From NCBI GenBank assembly GCA_938075305.1, contig CALJGV010000007.1:124001-188000 (forward strand): a stretch of DNA of 64,000 bases. Direction: 5' to 3'. The translations under genes were made by a program, and so were the position numbers. Below are positions 1 through 8,013 of this stretch, piece after piece (positions within the stretch are counted from its first letter, which is position 1; each line of letters begins with the position of its first letter). The notes beneath the pieces were generated by a model. The model was not told the DNA's origin. It worked only from the letters and a program-made list of their open reading frames with translations, and did not search any database. This stretch comes from an uncultured bacterium. Its GTDB lineage: Bacteria; Planctomycetota; UBA1135; GCA-002686595.

Positions 1-1
1 C

Positions 2-247
2 CTCTTCCAGGGAACGGAGGAGGACCCGTTCTTCTCACCTGTCTGTGGCGCCGTCCTACCGCTGCCAGAGGGCCGGCTGCTGGTGGTCGAGAGCACCGCA
101 GGCCGCGCCTTGCAGATCGATCGGTCCGGGCGCCTTCTCTGGGAGTTCCGGACCCCGTTCCGGATCCCGAATGAGGACCTTGTCGCCGTCCTTCTCGACA
201 TGAGACCGGAGGAGGCCTCCGGGGAATCACAGCCGGCAGTTCGCTAA
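2..247 (+). CDS. C-terminal end of an arylsulfotransferase-like beta-propeller protein (5' partial)
   Basis: An open frame enters from the left edge and ends at TAA 245-247, leaving 81 residues of the C-terminus. The segment VVESTAGRALQIDRSGRLLW followed by EFRTPF looks like the last propeller blades of arylsulfotransferase/ASST-like or PQQ-like repeat proteins, where a line such as 'ESDKGRVFEITPEGEIVWEY' is usual. This is a family resemblance only, since the catalytic part lies outside the window. The next gene starts 67 bp downstream on the same strand. Confidence 0.55.
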   Translation, partial: LFQGTEEDPFFSPVCGAVLPLPEGRLLVVESTAGRALQIDRSGRLLWEFRTPFRIPNEDLVAVLLDMRPEEASGESQPAVR

Positions 248-314
248 ACCGAGACCGTGCCATGGGTCGAGGACATGGAGTGGGGCCTGCCTCTCCCGCT
301 TCAACGCTTCCCCA

Positions 315-1106
315 ATGCGGTTCAACCTCCTTCGATTCTTTCGCCCCAAGCCCGCCACGGACCATGCGACCGCGGACGGGCCGGTCGCTGAACATGACGA
401 CGGGCCCAGTGAGATTGCCGAGGAGATCGTGATCGTCGCCTCGATCGACGGCGGTCCTCCGGAGCGTGTCGAGCTCTTCGACATGAACATCCGCGGCGCT
501 CGCGTCCTCGTCCCCTTCCAGTTCGCTCCCGCGCAGCTCAGCGACGCGCCTGTCGCTCTGGACATCGAGCATGGGAGCGGCAGCTGGAACGTCAGGGCCC
601 ACGCCCAGATGACCCAGCTCAACCGCTGGAGCGACGATCGGGTGATGCTTGAGCTCGAGTTCATCCGCCTCGGGGAGCTCTACGCTCAGCTCGACAATGC
701 CCTCGGGAGGTACTTCAACCGCCGCGGTTCGGACCGCGTGGTCCCCGCGGAAGATGGCCGCGTCGGGGTCCGGCTCGCCTACGGCCCGCACCGGGTCCGG
801 GGCCTCGCCAGCGACCTCTCCTCCACGGGCATCTGCACGCGGGCGCCGCTGGTGCAGGCCGCGGTCTTCCACCTGGGGGAGCGCATCAGGGCCTACATCA
901 GCCTCCCGGGCGTGTCGGAGGAAATCGAGGTGCCTGGCGTGGTCAAGCACGGATACCGGAACGGCGAGGACGTCCACCTCGGTGTGGAGTTTGACCTCAG
1001 CGCCCCCTGCTCGATGACCGAGCGCCGGACCGAGTACCTCAAGTACATCGAACGCCGACGGAAGGCGGGAGCGCTGCTGGAGCGGCAGCGTCGGCGCGGG
1101 GCCTGA
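315..1106 (+). CDS. PilZ domain protein (probable c-di-GMP receptor)
   Basis: 263 residues. The C-terminal half carries the two c-di-GMP contact motifs of PilZ domains: RxxxR within NRRGSDR (about residues 135-141) and D/NxSxxG as DLSSTG about 35 residues later. The N-terminal half has a degenerate copy (DMNIRG, with Asn in place of Ser), so it may be a YcgR-like pair of barrels of which only the second binds nucleotide. No signal peptide or membrane segment, so cytoplasmic. The effector partner is unknown; PilZ proteins usually act on motility, exopolysaccharide or adhesion. A second, smaller PilZ gene lies at 19118-19420. Confidence 0.8.
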   Translation: MRFNLLRFFRPKPATDHATADGPVAEHDDGPSEIAEEIVIVASIDGGPPERVELFDMNIRGARVLVPFQFAPAQLSDAPVALDIEHGSGSWNVRAHAQMTQLNRWSDDRVMLELEFIRLGELYAQLDNALGRYFNRRGSDRVVPAEDGRVGVRLAYGPHRVRGLASDLSSTGICTRAPLVQAAVFHLGERIRAYISLPGVSEEIEVPGVVKHGYRNGEDVHLGVEFDLSAPCSMTERRTEYLKYIERRRKAGALLERQRRRGA

Positions 1107-1193
1107 CCCCGTCTCCCTGCACCCCGAGGGCCCTCCCTACCGGGGACAGCGGGAAGCGTGGACGGCGGCCCCCTGCCCCCCCATAGTGTCCCC

Positions 1194-2021
1194 ATGAGTT
1201 CTGCTGGGAAGGACCGGCCCGGGAGCCGCGCGCTCTACTCGACGATCTTCGAGCACGAGACCCGCCCCGGCTTCATCTTCGACGTGATCCTGCTCGTCGC
1301 CATCCTGGCGAGCATCGCGCTCGTGATGGTCGAGAGCGTACCCCGCTACGCCGACTCCCACGGGGGGCTGCTCAGGACGCTGGAGTGGTCGCTCACCATC
1401 GCGTTCACCGCCGAGTACGGGCTCCGCCTGTACTGCCACCCGCGCCCCATGGTCTACGCACGGAGTTTCTTCGGAGTCGTGGACCTGCTGGCGATCCTCC
1501 CGACCTACATCGCGGCTTTCGTGCCCGGGACCCAGGCGCTCGTGGTGGTTCGAACGCTCCGCCTGCTGCGGATCTTCAGGGTCCTGAAGCTCGCCCAGTT
1601 CGTCCATCAGGCCGAGGACCTGCGCTCTGCGCTGCGCGCGAGCCTCCCGAAGATCACGGTCTTCGTCATCGCGGTCCTCTCGATGACGACCATCTCTGGC
1701 TCGCTGCTCTTCTTGATCGAGGGCCGGGAGAACGGGTTCGCCAACATTCCGGAGTCGGTGTACTGGGCCATCGTGACCCTCACGACCGTGGGCTACGGCG
1801 ATATCTCTCCCGCGACCCCCCTCGGCAAGTTCTTCGCCTCCATCATCATGGTGATGGGCTACGGGGTCATCGCGGTGCCCACCGGCATCGTCAGCGCCGA
1901 GATCGCCCGGACGCCGCGCCGAGCCCCGGTGGGCGGTCAGGTATGCACAGAGTGTGGCTCCGAGAACCACACCCTCGGCGCCAAGTTCTGCTGCGAGTGC
2001 GGCGCCGACCTCGAGGACTGA
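1194..2021 (+). CDS. Voltage-gated potassium channel subunit with C-terminal zinc ribbon
   Basis: 275 residues from ATG 1194; an in-frame ATG at 1158 would add 12 unlikely residues. Architecture is six transmembrane helices (Ion_trans): an S4-like helix with regularly spaced Arg (VVRTLRLLRIFRVLKL), then the pore loop with selectivity filter TVGYGD at residues 198-203. After S6 the protein ends in a short CxxC...CxxC zinc ribbon beginning at Cys251 (CTEC ... CECG), which probably serves as a cytoplasmic tetramerisation or regulatory module. Small bacterial channels of this family with such a ribbon exist. Inner membrane K+ conduction gated by voltage is inferred from the family. Confidence 0.85.
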   Translation: MSSAGKDRPGSRALYSTIFEHETRPGFIFDVILLVAILASIALVMVESVPRYADSHGGLLRTLEWSLTIAFTAEYGLRLYCHPRPMVYARSFFGVVDLLAILPTYIAAFVPGTQALVVVRTLRLLRIFRVLKLAQFVHQAEDLRSALRASLPKITVFVIAVLSMTTISGSLLFLIEGRENGFANIPESVYWAIVTLTTVGYGDISPATPLGKFFASIIMVMGYGVIAVPTGIVSAEIARTPRRAPVGGQVCTECGSENHTLGAKFCCECGADLED

Positions 2022-2038
2022 AGGGGCCGCCCCTGCCC

Positions 2039-2647
2039 TCAGCCGAGCCAGGCGAGGAGCCCGGCCTGGATCAACCCGATGAGGGCTCCGAGGACGCCGC
2101 CGAGCACCTCGATGGCGCGGAGCTCCCTCGCTGCCACCTCGACGATGAGCTCCTCGAGCCGCGCGACGGGGAACGAGGCCACCTTCTCCTCGACGATCCG
2201 GTGCACGTCGAGGCCCTCGTCCAGCGCCTGCTGGAACCCCTCCACGAGCACCTCGCGCTGCTCCATCACGCCCTTCACCGCCTGCGCCCGCAGGTCGCTC
2301 ACGCGCTCGTCCGTGAGCAGGGCCCCCACCAGCGGCATACGCCGGAACTCGGCCAGCTTCGGCTCGAGCCCGGCGGCGAAGGCCTGCTCCACCATCGGCT
2401 CGAGATCGATGGTCTCCAGGACCCCCTCCAGGTCCTCCGGCTGCAGGAGGTGGTCCCCAACGACGTTGCCGATGCTTCTCGCGAGCTCCGGTTGCCGCCT
2501 CCCCACGAGCCCCTGGAAGGTGAAGCCCAGAATCCTCCGCGGCTCGATCGGGCGGAAGATCATGCCCACCGCGAGGCGGTTGGTGCCGTATCCAATCAAC
2601 GCTCCCACCAGGGGGAGGAGCAACCAGGGTAGGAGTCCGTCGGGCAT
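2039..2647 (-). CDS. DUF445 family membrane protein
   Basis: 202 residues from ATG at 2647; the longer frame to 2737 would run into the divergent gene starting at 2697, so the shorter start is chosen. The N-terminus (MPDGLLPWLLLPLVGALIGY, then TNRLAVGMIFRP) is a membrane helix followed by the 'GYxTNxLAxxMxFxP' signature of DUF445/YheB proteins, and a second hydrophobic segment lies at the extreme C-terminus. The middle is helical and charged. Function is unknown across the family. Convergent with the K+ channel gene (17 bp between stops). Confidence 0.75.
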   Translation of the reverse strand: MPDGLLPWLLLPLVGALIGYGTNRLAVGMIFRPIEPRRILGFTFQGLVGRRQPELARSIGNVVGDHLLQPEDLEGVLETIDLEPMVEQAFAAGLEPKLAEFRRMPLVGALLTDERVSDLRAQAVKGVMEQREVLVEGFQQALDEGLDVHRIVEEKVASFPVARLEELIVEVAARELRAIEVLGGVLGALIGLIQAGLLAWLG

Positions 2648-2696
2648 GGCGACCAGACTACTTCGACGGGACCGCCGTGGTGATAGGATCCCTCCC

Positions 2697-3470
2697 ATGG
2701 AGCCGCCTGACCCCGTCGTCTTCGTCTTCGGTGCCACCGGCTACGTGGGCCGGGCGGTGGTCGAGGCGGCCGCCCGAACCGAGGACGTCGCCCGGGTGAC
2801 TGCCCACGCGCGGCCGGGCTCCGACCGCGCGGCGGCGCTGGAGGCGATGGCGGGCGACCGGGTGCTCGTGGACCGCACCCCCCTTGAGGCCGGCCAGCTC
2901 AGGGCGACCCTCGAGGCCTGCGGTCCGACCCACCTCTTCATCTGCCACGGGACCACCGCACACCGCGCTCGAAGGGAGGGCCTGGAGTCCCCGTACGAGG
3001 CCATCGACCTGGGCCTCACCGAGCTCGTCCTCGCCGCCGCGGACGCCGTCTCGCCACCCCCTCGCATCGTGTACCTCTCGGCCATCGGCGCCTCCCCGAG
3101 GGCGAGGGGCGCGTACCTCAACGCCCGCTGGCGGGCGGAGGAGGCGGTGCGGTCCAGCGGGCTGCCCTTCACGATCTGCCGCGCCCCGCTGCTCGGCGGC
3201 CCGGACCGCGGTGAGGCGAGACCGCTGGAGACCCTGGCACGAACTGTCGCAGACCCGCTCCTCGCCGCCCTCGGAGCGGTCGGCCTCACCCGGCTCCGCG
3301 ATCGGCTCTCCTCGATGGACGCGGCCGAGGCCGCCGAGGGGATGGTCCGCAGTGCCTTCCACTACATGACCATCAATCGGGTCGTGGAGAGTGACGAACT
3401 TCGCCGGGTCGGGGTCTATGAGAGGGAGCGGTGGACGCCCGAGTCCCGCCGCGACACCCCGAGGCACTGA
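2697..3470 (+). CDS. NAD(P)-binding epimerase/reductase-like protein
   Basis: 257 residues from ATG 2697. The N-terminus VVFVFGATGYVGRAVVEAA has the GxxGxxG Rossmann motif of atypical short-chain dehydrogenases (NmrA / NAD-dependent epimerase class). IVYLSAIGAS and a following YLNARWRAEE match the strand 4 / YxxxK region of nucleoside-diphosphate-sugar epimerase relatives, with Asn-Ala-Arg where Lys would be expected, so catalytic activity is not certain. Substrate unknown. The stop at 3468-3470 lies 17 bp before the start of the S1-domain gene, so the two may be cotranscribed. Confidence 0.7.
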   Translation: MEPPDPVVFVFGATGYVGRAVVEAAARTEDVARVTAHARPGSDRAAALEAMAGDRVLVDRTPLEAGQLRATLEACGPTHLFICHGTTAHRARREGLESPYEAIDLGLTELVLAAADAVSPPPRIVYLSAIGASPRARGAYLNARWRAEEAVRSSGLPFTICRAPLLGGPDRGEARPLETLARTVADPLLAALGAVGLTRLRDRLSSMDAAEAAEGMVRSAFHYMTINRVVESDELRRVGVYERERWTPESRRDTPRH

Positions 3471-3487
3471 GCGCTCCTCCACCCACC

Positions 3488-4666
3488 ATGTCCCGCTTTC
3501 ACCCGACCCGCCGGCGAGAAGAGCCTGAGCGGGGTGCCCACACCCTCGAGCTCGTCGACGGCACCGTCGTGGGGGTGCACGGGACCGACGTCTTCGTCGA
3601 GCTTGGGCCGAGGAAGCAGGGCGTGATCTCCCTCGGGGCCTTCGAGGGCCCACCGAAGGTCGGGGAGGTGCATCAGTTCACCCTGAAGGGTCGCGAGGAC
3701 GAGCTCTGGATGCTCAACCTGCACAGCGAGCGCACCCTCGCAGAATGGGAGGAGCTGGAGGTTGGCAGCCTGACGACAGCGAGGGTCCTCACCAAGACCC
3801 ACGACGGGTACCAGCTGAAGATCGGTCCTGTCTACGCCTACATGCCCTACTCGCTCTCCGGGGTTCGGAAGCCACGCGAACGCGGCGCCCTTCTTGGCCG
3901 CTCCATCGTCGTGGAGGTGCTGGAGGTGGACGCGGACAAGCAGCGGGCCATCGTCTCTCGCAAGGCCGTGCTCAAACTCCAGAAGGCCGGCGCCGCTCCT
4001 GGCGCGGTGGTCCCCGGGCAGACCGTTCAGGGCCGGGTGACCCGGATCGAGCCCTACGGCGTCTTCATCCGCCTCGGTCGTGGGAGGGAGGGGCTCTGTC
4101 ACATCACCAACCTCTCGGCAGATCGAGTTGAGCACCCGGGGGAGGTGGTTCGACTGGGTGAGGTCGTCGACGCCCGGGTGCTCTACGTGCGCGCCGGAGG
4201 CAAGCGCATCGGGCTGGGCTTCAAGCAGCTACTGGAGAGCCCCTGGGTCCGGCTGGAGCGAGAGCACTGGGAGGGGCAGATCGTCTCCGTGGAAATCACC
4301 CGGGTCGGCCGCTTCGGTGCCGTGGCGAGGCTCTTCGCCGGAGCCGAGGGCGTCCTCCCCATGTCCGAGTGCGGCGACCGCTGTCCGCCAGCGGGGATCT
4401 CAAGGGGGGACAGGCTCTCCGCCCGGATCCTCGAGATGAACCCGGACGATGAGCGCCTGGCATTCTCGCTCCTGCACGCCACCGGGCAGCCGATCGCAGC
4501 GGACGAGGCCGAGTGCATCGCCGACTTTGGCACGATCCGGACCCTGCCTGCCCTGAAGGAACTCCTCCCCGAGAGCGGGACGGACGGCAACCCCGCCAGC
4601 GGCGCCTCGACCAACCTCGGGGACGTGCTCCGCCGGGCCCTCCAGGCCGACCGCGGCGACCATTGA
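3488..4666 (+). CDS. S1 RNA-binding domain protein with four S1 repeats
   Basis: 392 residues from ATG 3488, the first Met after the preceding stop. Four OB-fold S1 modules can be traced: about 18-78, 90-155, 170-240 and 255-325. The third is best conserved (GQTVQGRVTRIEPYGVFIRL ... GLCHITNLS). The first two are degenerate, as in the N-terminal ribosome-binding repeats of ribosomal protein S1. The protein is shorter than six-domain E. coli S1 and may be the S1 homologue or a paralogous RNA-binding protein; that cannot be decided without seeing the rest of the genome. The tail (about 335-392) is low complexity. Confidence 0.75.
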   Translation: MSRFHPTRRREEPERGAHTLELVDGTVVGVHGTDVFVELGPRKQGVISLGAFEGPPKVGEVHQFTLKGREDELWMLNLHSERTLAEWEELEVGSLTTARVLTKTHDGYQLKIGPVYAYMPYSLSGVRKPRERGALLGRSIVVEVLEVDADKQRAIVSRKAVLKLQKAGAAPGAVVPGQTVQGRVTRIEPYGVFIRLGRGREGLCHITNLSADRVEHPGEVVRLGEVVDARVLYVRAGGKRIGLGFKQLLESPWVRLEREHWEGQIVSVEITRVGRFGAVARLFAGAEGVLPMSECGDRCPPAGISRGDRLSARILEMNPDDERLAFSLLHATGQPIAADEAECIADFGTIRTLPALKELLPESGTDGNPASGASTNLGDVLRRALQADRGDH

Positions 4667-4686
4667 GCCGCCCCTCTCAGCGGCTC
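4665..4686 (+). terminator. Weak hairpin at the end of the S1-domain gene
   Basis: A perfect 7-bp inverted repeat (GAGCCGC / GCGGCTC, loop of 8) begins inside the stop codon at 4664-4666. No T tract follows, so terminator function is uncertain. The remaining bases to 4948 show no gene or recognised motif. Confidence 0.35.
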
Positions 4687-4948
4687 GGCGCGCTTTCGCG
4701 TAAGCCCCGGGCTAAACACTCGCCTGGAATCGGCCCCGCAGGGTCCTCCCCACGACCTCGGAAATCCTTTCCAGGCCGCTGGCCGGCTCGGTCCCGCTGT
4801 TAGGCCCACATCGGACCGGTTCCCACCCACCCTCGTCCCGATCAAGGACGCGCGGCCCCTGGGCCACAGTGTGAGGAATGCGGATGCCGATGACGGACTG
4901 GCCACGAAGTTCCGCGGCATCCGGCAACGCCACGCCAACCTGCTGCCC

Positions 4949-7150
4949 ATGAAACGCCGCCACCTCCCTTCTCTGCCCACTGCTGCTCCGTCGAAACGGG
5001 GGACCGCCCTCTTCGCCGTCATCCCGATCTCCATCCTCATGATGTCGGTCATGGTGGCGTTCGTCGGCACGGCAGTCGAGACGAGCAAGAACAGCCTCAC
5101 CGACCTGGACACCTTCCGGGCCCGCGCTGCAGCCAAGAACACCGCGGCGATCGCGATCGCCGACCTGTGGTCGGACTTCAACAAGTCCAGCATCGAGGGC
5201 GCCGGCGCCACGTCGTTCAGGGCTTACCTCGACCAGCAGGGGATGATGGACTCCCGCCTGCTGGAGGCTAGCCCCACCAAGCTCGACCTCAAGAGCTCCC
5301 TGGAGCTGAGCAAGGACAAGCGCGGCATGGACGCCATGCAGGACGTCGTGATCGACCGCGCCGAGATCTTCCGTGTCGACACCGAGCAGACCACCAGCCT
5401 CGTGGTTGAGGTCGACGCCACGGCCTTCTCGTCCGAGGGCGCCAAGAAGGCCCGTGAGCGGCACGGCACCGTGAGGGAGACCTTCACCATCTCAAGCTCC
5501 GATTCGAGCGGCGTGGACTTCGGCATCCTCGCGGAGGAGGCCTCCTGCCTGTTCTGCCACGCCACCGTGGATAGCGCCGAGCGGGTCTACAACTCCAGCC
5601 CGAGCCTCACGGGCACGTTCGCTCCGGTCAAGGCGGGCATCCTCGGCAACCTTGGACTCCGCACCGACGCCGCGAGTCAGGTCGCGGGGATGATCCTCTC
5701 CAGCGGGGACGTGCACGACACGACCGGCGGCGCGATCGCCTCTTGGTCCGCCTATGACCTCGAGGCCATCGGTGCCAACACGGACGGCGAGGTCGAGGCG
5801 ATCATGGAGGACGCGTTCGGCGAACCCGTGCTCTCGAGCATCCGCCCCTTCGAGTCCGGTCGAACCGACGCCAACCTCTACGCGAACCTCGGGAGCGACT
5901 CCGCGGGCGCTCCAGAGCTTCCGGACGAGATCCCCGCAGTCATCGCGGATGACGGCGGCATCGACTTCGCGACCGGCGAGGCCCGCCCGGAGCTCGGCGG
6001 CAACCGAATCGTGGACGACTCGGAGTTCGCGGTCACCGCGGCGACCGCGAGCGGGTCGCTCTCCGGCGGCAAGATCTCCGTGATCGCGGCCGGCCAGTCA
6101 GTCTCCACGCCCGCCGAGAAGGCTGCGATGCGAGATGGGCTCAACACCTCTCTGGCGTCCTCCACCGACGGCAACGTCTACCTCCGCGGAACCGAGGAGA
6201 ACCCGATCCTCCTGGACGGCTCCATCGCGATCGACGGCGACGTCATCATCAGCGGTCACGTCAAGGGCTCCGGCCACCTCACCGCCCGCGGCAACGTCTT
6301 CGTGGCCTCGGACCTTGTCTACGCAGACGAGGTGTCGGGAAGTCAGCGCAAGTTCGGCCGGTCCGCCGACGGGACGGAGAACCTCCTCACGCTGGCCGCT
6401 GGCGGCAACATCGTGGTCGGGGACTACTTCCGCGCCAACGACGCGACGACGGCCGAGCCGGGGATCTCTGGAAGTAGTGACGGCGCCTTCAACGCGACGC
6501 TGCAGCAGATCTCGATCTTCAATCGCTCGGAATGGTCCAGGACCCAGCCCGAGGTGCCGGGCCCGGACTCGGAGTGGACGCAGATCGGTACGGAGACCGT
6601 CGAGTACCCCGAGGTGATCACCGAGACCTACTACGAGTGGGTCCCCGACAGCCAGTCGAGCGCCGAGATCCCGGCCGGGCAGCTGGAGCGAGGCCTCAGC
6701 CCCCTGGAGAGCCCCTTCATCGTCGGGGTGCAGGCCGCCTCCTTCAGCACGAATAGCCTCACAGCGAAGTCCAAGAAGAGCGCCAAGTCGAAGAAGAGCG
6801 CCAAGTCCAAGAAGAGCGCCAAGTCGAGCAAGAGCTCGAAGGCTGCTGCTGAGAAGGCGGCTGCTGAGAAGGCTGCTGCTGAGAAGGCTGCTGCCGAGAA
6901 GGCTGCCGCCGAGAAGGCCGCCGCCGAAAAGGCCGCCGCCGAGAAGGCCGCTGCCGAGAAGGCCGCCGCCGAGGAAGCTGCCCGAAAGAAGGCAGAGGAG
7001 GAGGCCGCTCGCGAGCTAGAGGAAGCCCTTCAACGGGCGGCTGAAGAGCGCGCGGCCGCGAGGCAGGCTGAAGCCGAACGGGCTGCAGCCGCGAGCGCTG
7101 CAGAACGGGAGAACGCCGCAAAGAGCGAGAAGTCCTCCAAGAGCGAATAG
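4949..7150 (+). CDS. PilX-like surface protein with CxxCH motif, N-terminal part ending at an in-frame amber codon
   Basis: 733 residues from ATG 4949 (ATG 4871 would precede the signal by 26 unlikely residues). Residues about 16-42 form one membrane helix after a basic N-terminus, followed by a polar helix, as in PilX-type pilus-assembly proteins. A CxxCH motif (CLFCH) is at 200-204. A middle region about 390-500 with regular GxxxxIDGDVIISG-like turns resembles polymer-forming (bactofilin-like) beta-helix repeats. From about 605 it becomes Lys/Ser and AEKAA low complexity. The frame stops at TAG 7148-7150 inside a KSSKSE repeat and continues open in the same frame to 7942, where the expected C-terminal domain lies. 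The TAG stands exactly where sister repeat units have AAG (Lys), so this looks like one 997-residue gene cut by a point change. Confidence 0.7.
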   Translation: MKRRHLPSLPTAAPSKRGTALFAVIPISILMMSVMVAFVGTAVETSKNSLTDLDTFRARAAAKNTAAIAIADLWSDFNKSSIEGAGATSFRAYLDQQGMMDSRLLEASPTKLDLKSSLELSKDKRGMDAMQDVVIDRAEIFRVDTEQTTSLVVEVDATAFSSEGAKKARERHGTVRETFTISSSDSSGVDFGILAEEASCLFCHATVDSAERVYNSSPSLTGTFAPVKAGILGNLGLRTDAASQVAGMILSSGDVHDTTGGAIASWSAYDLEAIGANTDGEVEAIMEDAFGEPVLSSIRPFESGRTDANLYANLGSDSAGAPELPDEIPAVIADDGGIDFATGEARPELGGNRIVDDSEFAVTAATASGSLSGGKISVIAAGQSVSTPAEKAAMRDGLNTSLASSTDGNVYLRGTEENPILLDGSIAIDGDVIISGHVKGSGHLTARGNVFVASDLVYADEVSGSQRKFGRSADGTENLLTLAAGGNIVVGDYFRANDATTAEPGISGSSDGAFNATLQQISIFNRSEWSRTQPEVPGPDSEWTQIGTETVEYPEVITETYYEWVPDSQSSAEIPAGQLERGLSPLESPFIVGVQAASFSTNSLTAKSKKSAKSKKSAKSKKSAKSSKSSKAAAEKAAAEKAAAEKAAAEKAAAEKAAAEKAAAEKAAAEKAAAEEAARKKAEEEAARELEEALQRAAEERAAARQAEAERAAAASAAERENAAKSEKSSKSE

Positions 7151-7240
7151 TCCTCCAAGAGCGAAAAGTCCTCCAAGAGCGACAAGTCCTCCAAGAGCGA
7201 CAAGTCTTCCAAGAGCGACAAGTCCTCCAAGAGCGACAAG
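6767..7240 (+). repeat. Low-complexity tandem repeats inside the PilX-like gene
   Basis: Three codon-level repeat blocks in one reading frame: K-S-K-K-S-A units (6767 to about 6838), about eight A-A-E-K-A units (about 6840-6972), and S-S-K-S-E/D-K units (about 7117-7240) on both sides of the amber codon at 7148. The first and third blocks are Lys/Ser rich and the middle block should form a charged helix. Slippage or misassembly is more likely in DNA of this kind. Confidence 0.85.
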
Positions 7241-7942
7241 TCGGAGAAAGAGGGTAATGGACCGGGTGGCCAGTGGGTCCTGCGTACCCGCGAGGTGACG
7301 ACCGGGCGCACGCTCACCCGAGAGGAGCCGGTCTATGGCTGGAGCAACCTGATCAACAACCCCGCCTACCAGCCGGGTTATAGGCCGCGGTACTACAACC
7401 TCGATGAGGGCCAGTCGATTCCGATCCACAACAAGGGAGGTCACTTCGACCCGACGTCCGGGGCCTGGATCGGCGACCCGCCGAGCAGCGACAGCTGGTC
7501 CAACGACCTGCTCACCATCGCCGACCCGAACAATGGCTCAGACTCGATCCTGTTCGACGCCGAGGGTAATTCGATCGCGAGTGTCCTCCCGGTGAACCCG
7601 ACGAGCAGCTGGATCACGCCCGAGCTACTCCGCGCCACGATCGTGGATGAGCTCCAGGCCAAACAGCTCGAGGACGACAGGACCTTCAAGGTGGATGCGA
7701 CCCTTCATACGACCAACTCGATCCTCGGGTTCGTGCCTGGGAACTCCTCCAAGCACGGCACTTCCTCGCTCTATACGAACGGGCGAGCCCGGATCAATGG
7801 AGCGCTCGTCGGAACCCATGTGGGGCTTCACGCCACCGACAACCTGACCCTGAACTACGACGGCCGGGCGTCGCAGTCGATGGACTCGGGGAGCGAAACG
7901 GTCGAGCTGCGGCGGACCTTCAGTTCGCCGGTTCTGCGCTGA
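7151..7942 (+). pseudogene. Downstream, C-terminal part of the PilX-like surface protein (same frame, after the amber codon)
   Basis: 264 codons (263 residues plus a TGA stop) open in exactly the frame of 4949-7150. The repeats resume immediately after the TAG (five more SSKSE/D units) and lead into a structured domain with segments such as NLTLNYDGRASQSM and RINGALVGTHVGLHA, typical of the C-terminus of PilX/bactofilin-like surface proteins ('INGxLVGxxVGLxAxxNLxxxYD'). The only internal start is a GTG at 7295 without a clear ribosome binding site, so independent translation is doubtful. Either the gene is inactivated, the stop is read through, or the base at 7148 is an error. Ends 72 bp before the convergent glycosyltransferase gene. 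Confidence 0.65.
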
Positions 7943-7966
7943 GAGGCCAGAGGAACGGTTCGTACG

Positions 7967-7998
7967 GGGGCCCCGGTCGCGCTGACGACCGGGGCCCC
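7967..7998. terminator. Strong bidirectional hairpin between convergent genes
   Basis: Perfect 13-bp inverted repeat GGGGCCCCGGTCG (7967-7979) / CGACCGGGGCCCC (7986-7998) with a 6-base loop, placed in the gap between two convergent stops at 7942 and 8014. Pyrimidine-rich TCCTCTTGT follows on the plus strand. Confidence 0.75.
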
Positions 7999-8013
7999 TC
8001 CTCTTGTGCCAGA

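Noticed and set aside
7148-7150. TAG as pyrrolysine codon
   Set aside because: The site is a Lys within a low-complexity repeat, not a methylamine methyltransferase active site; a point change is simpler.
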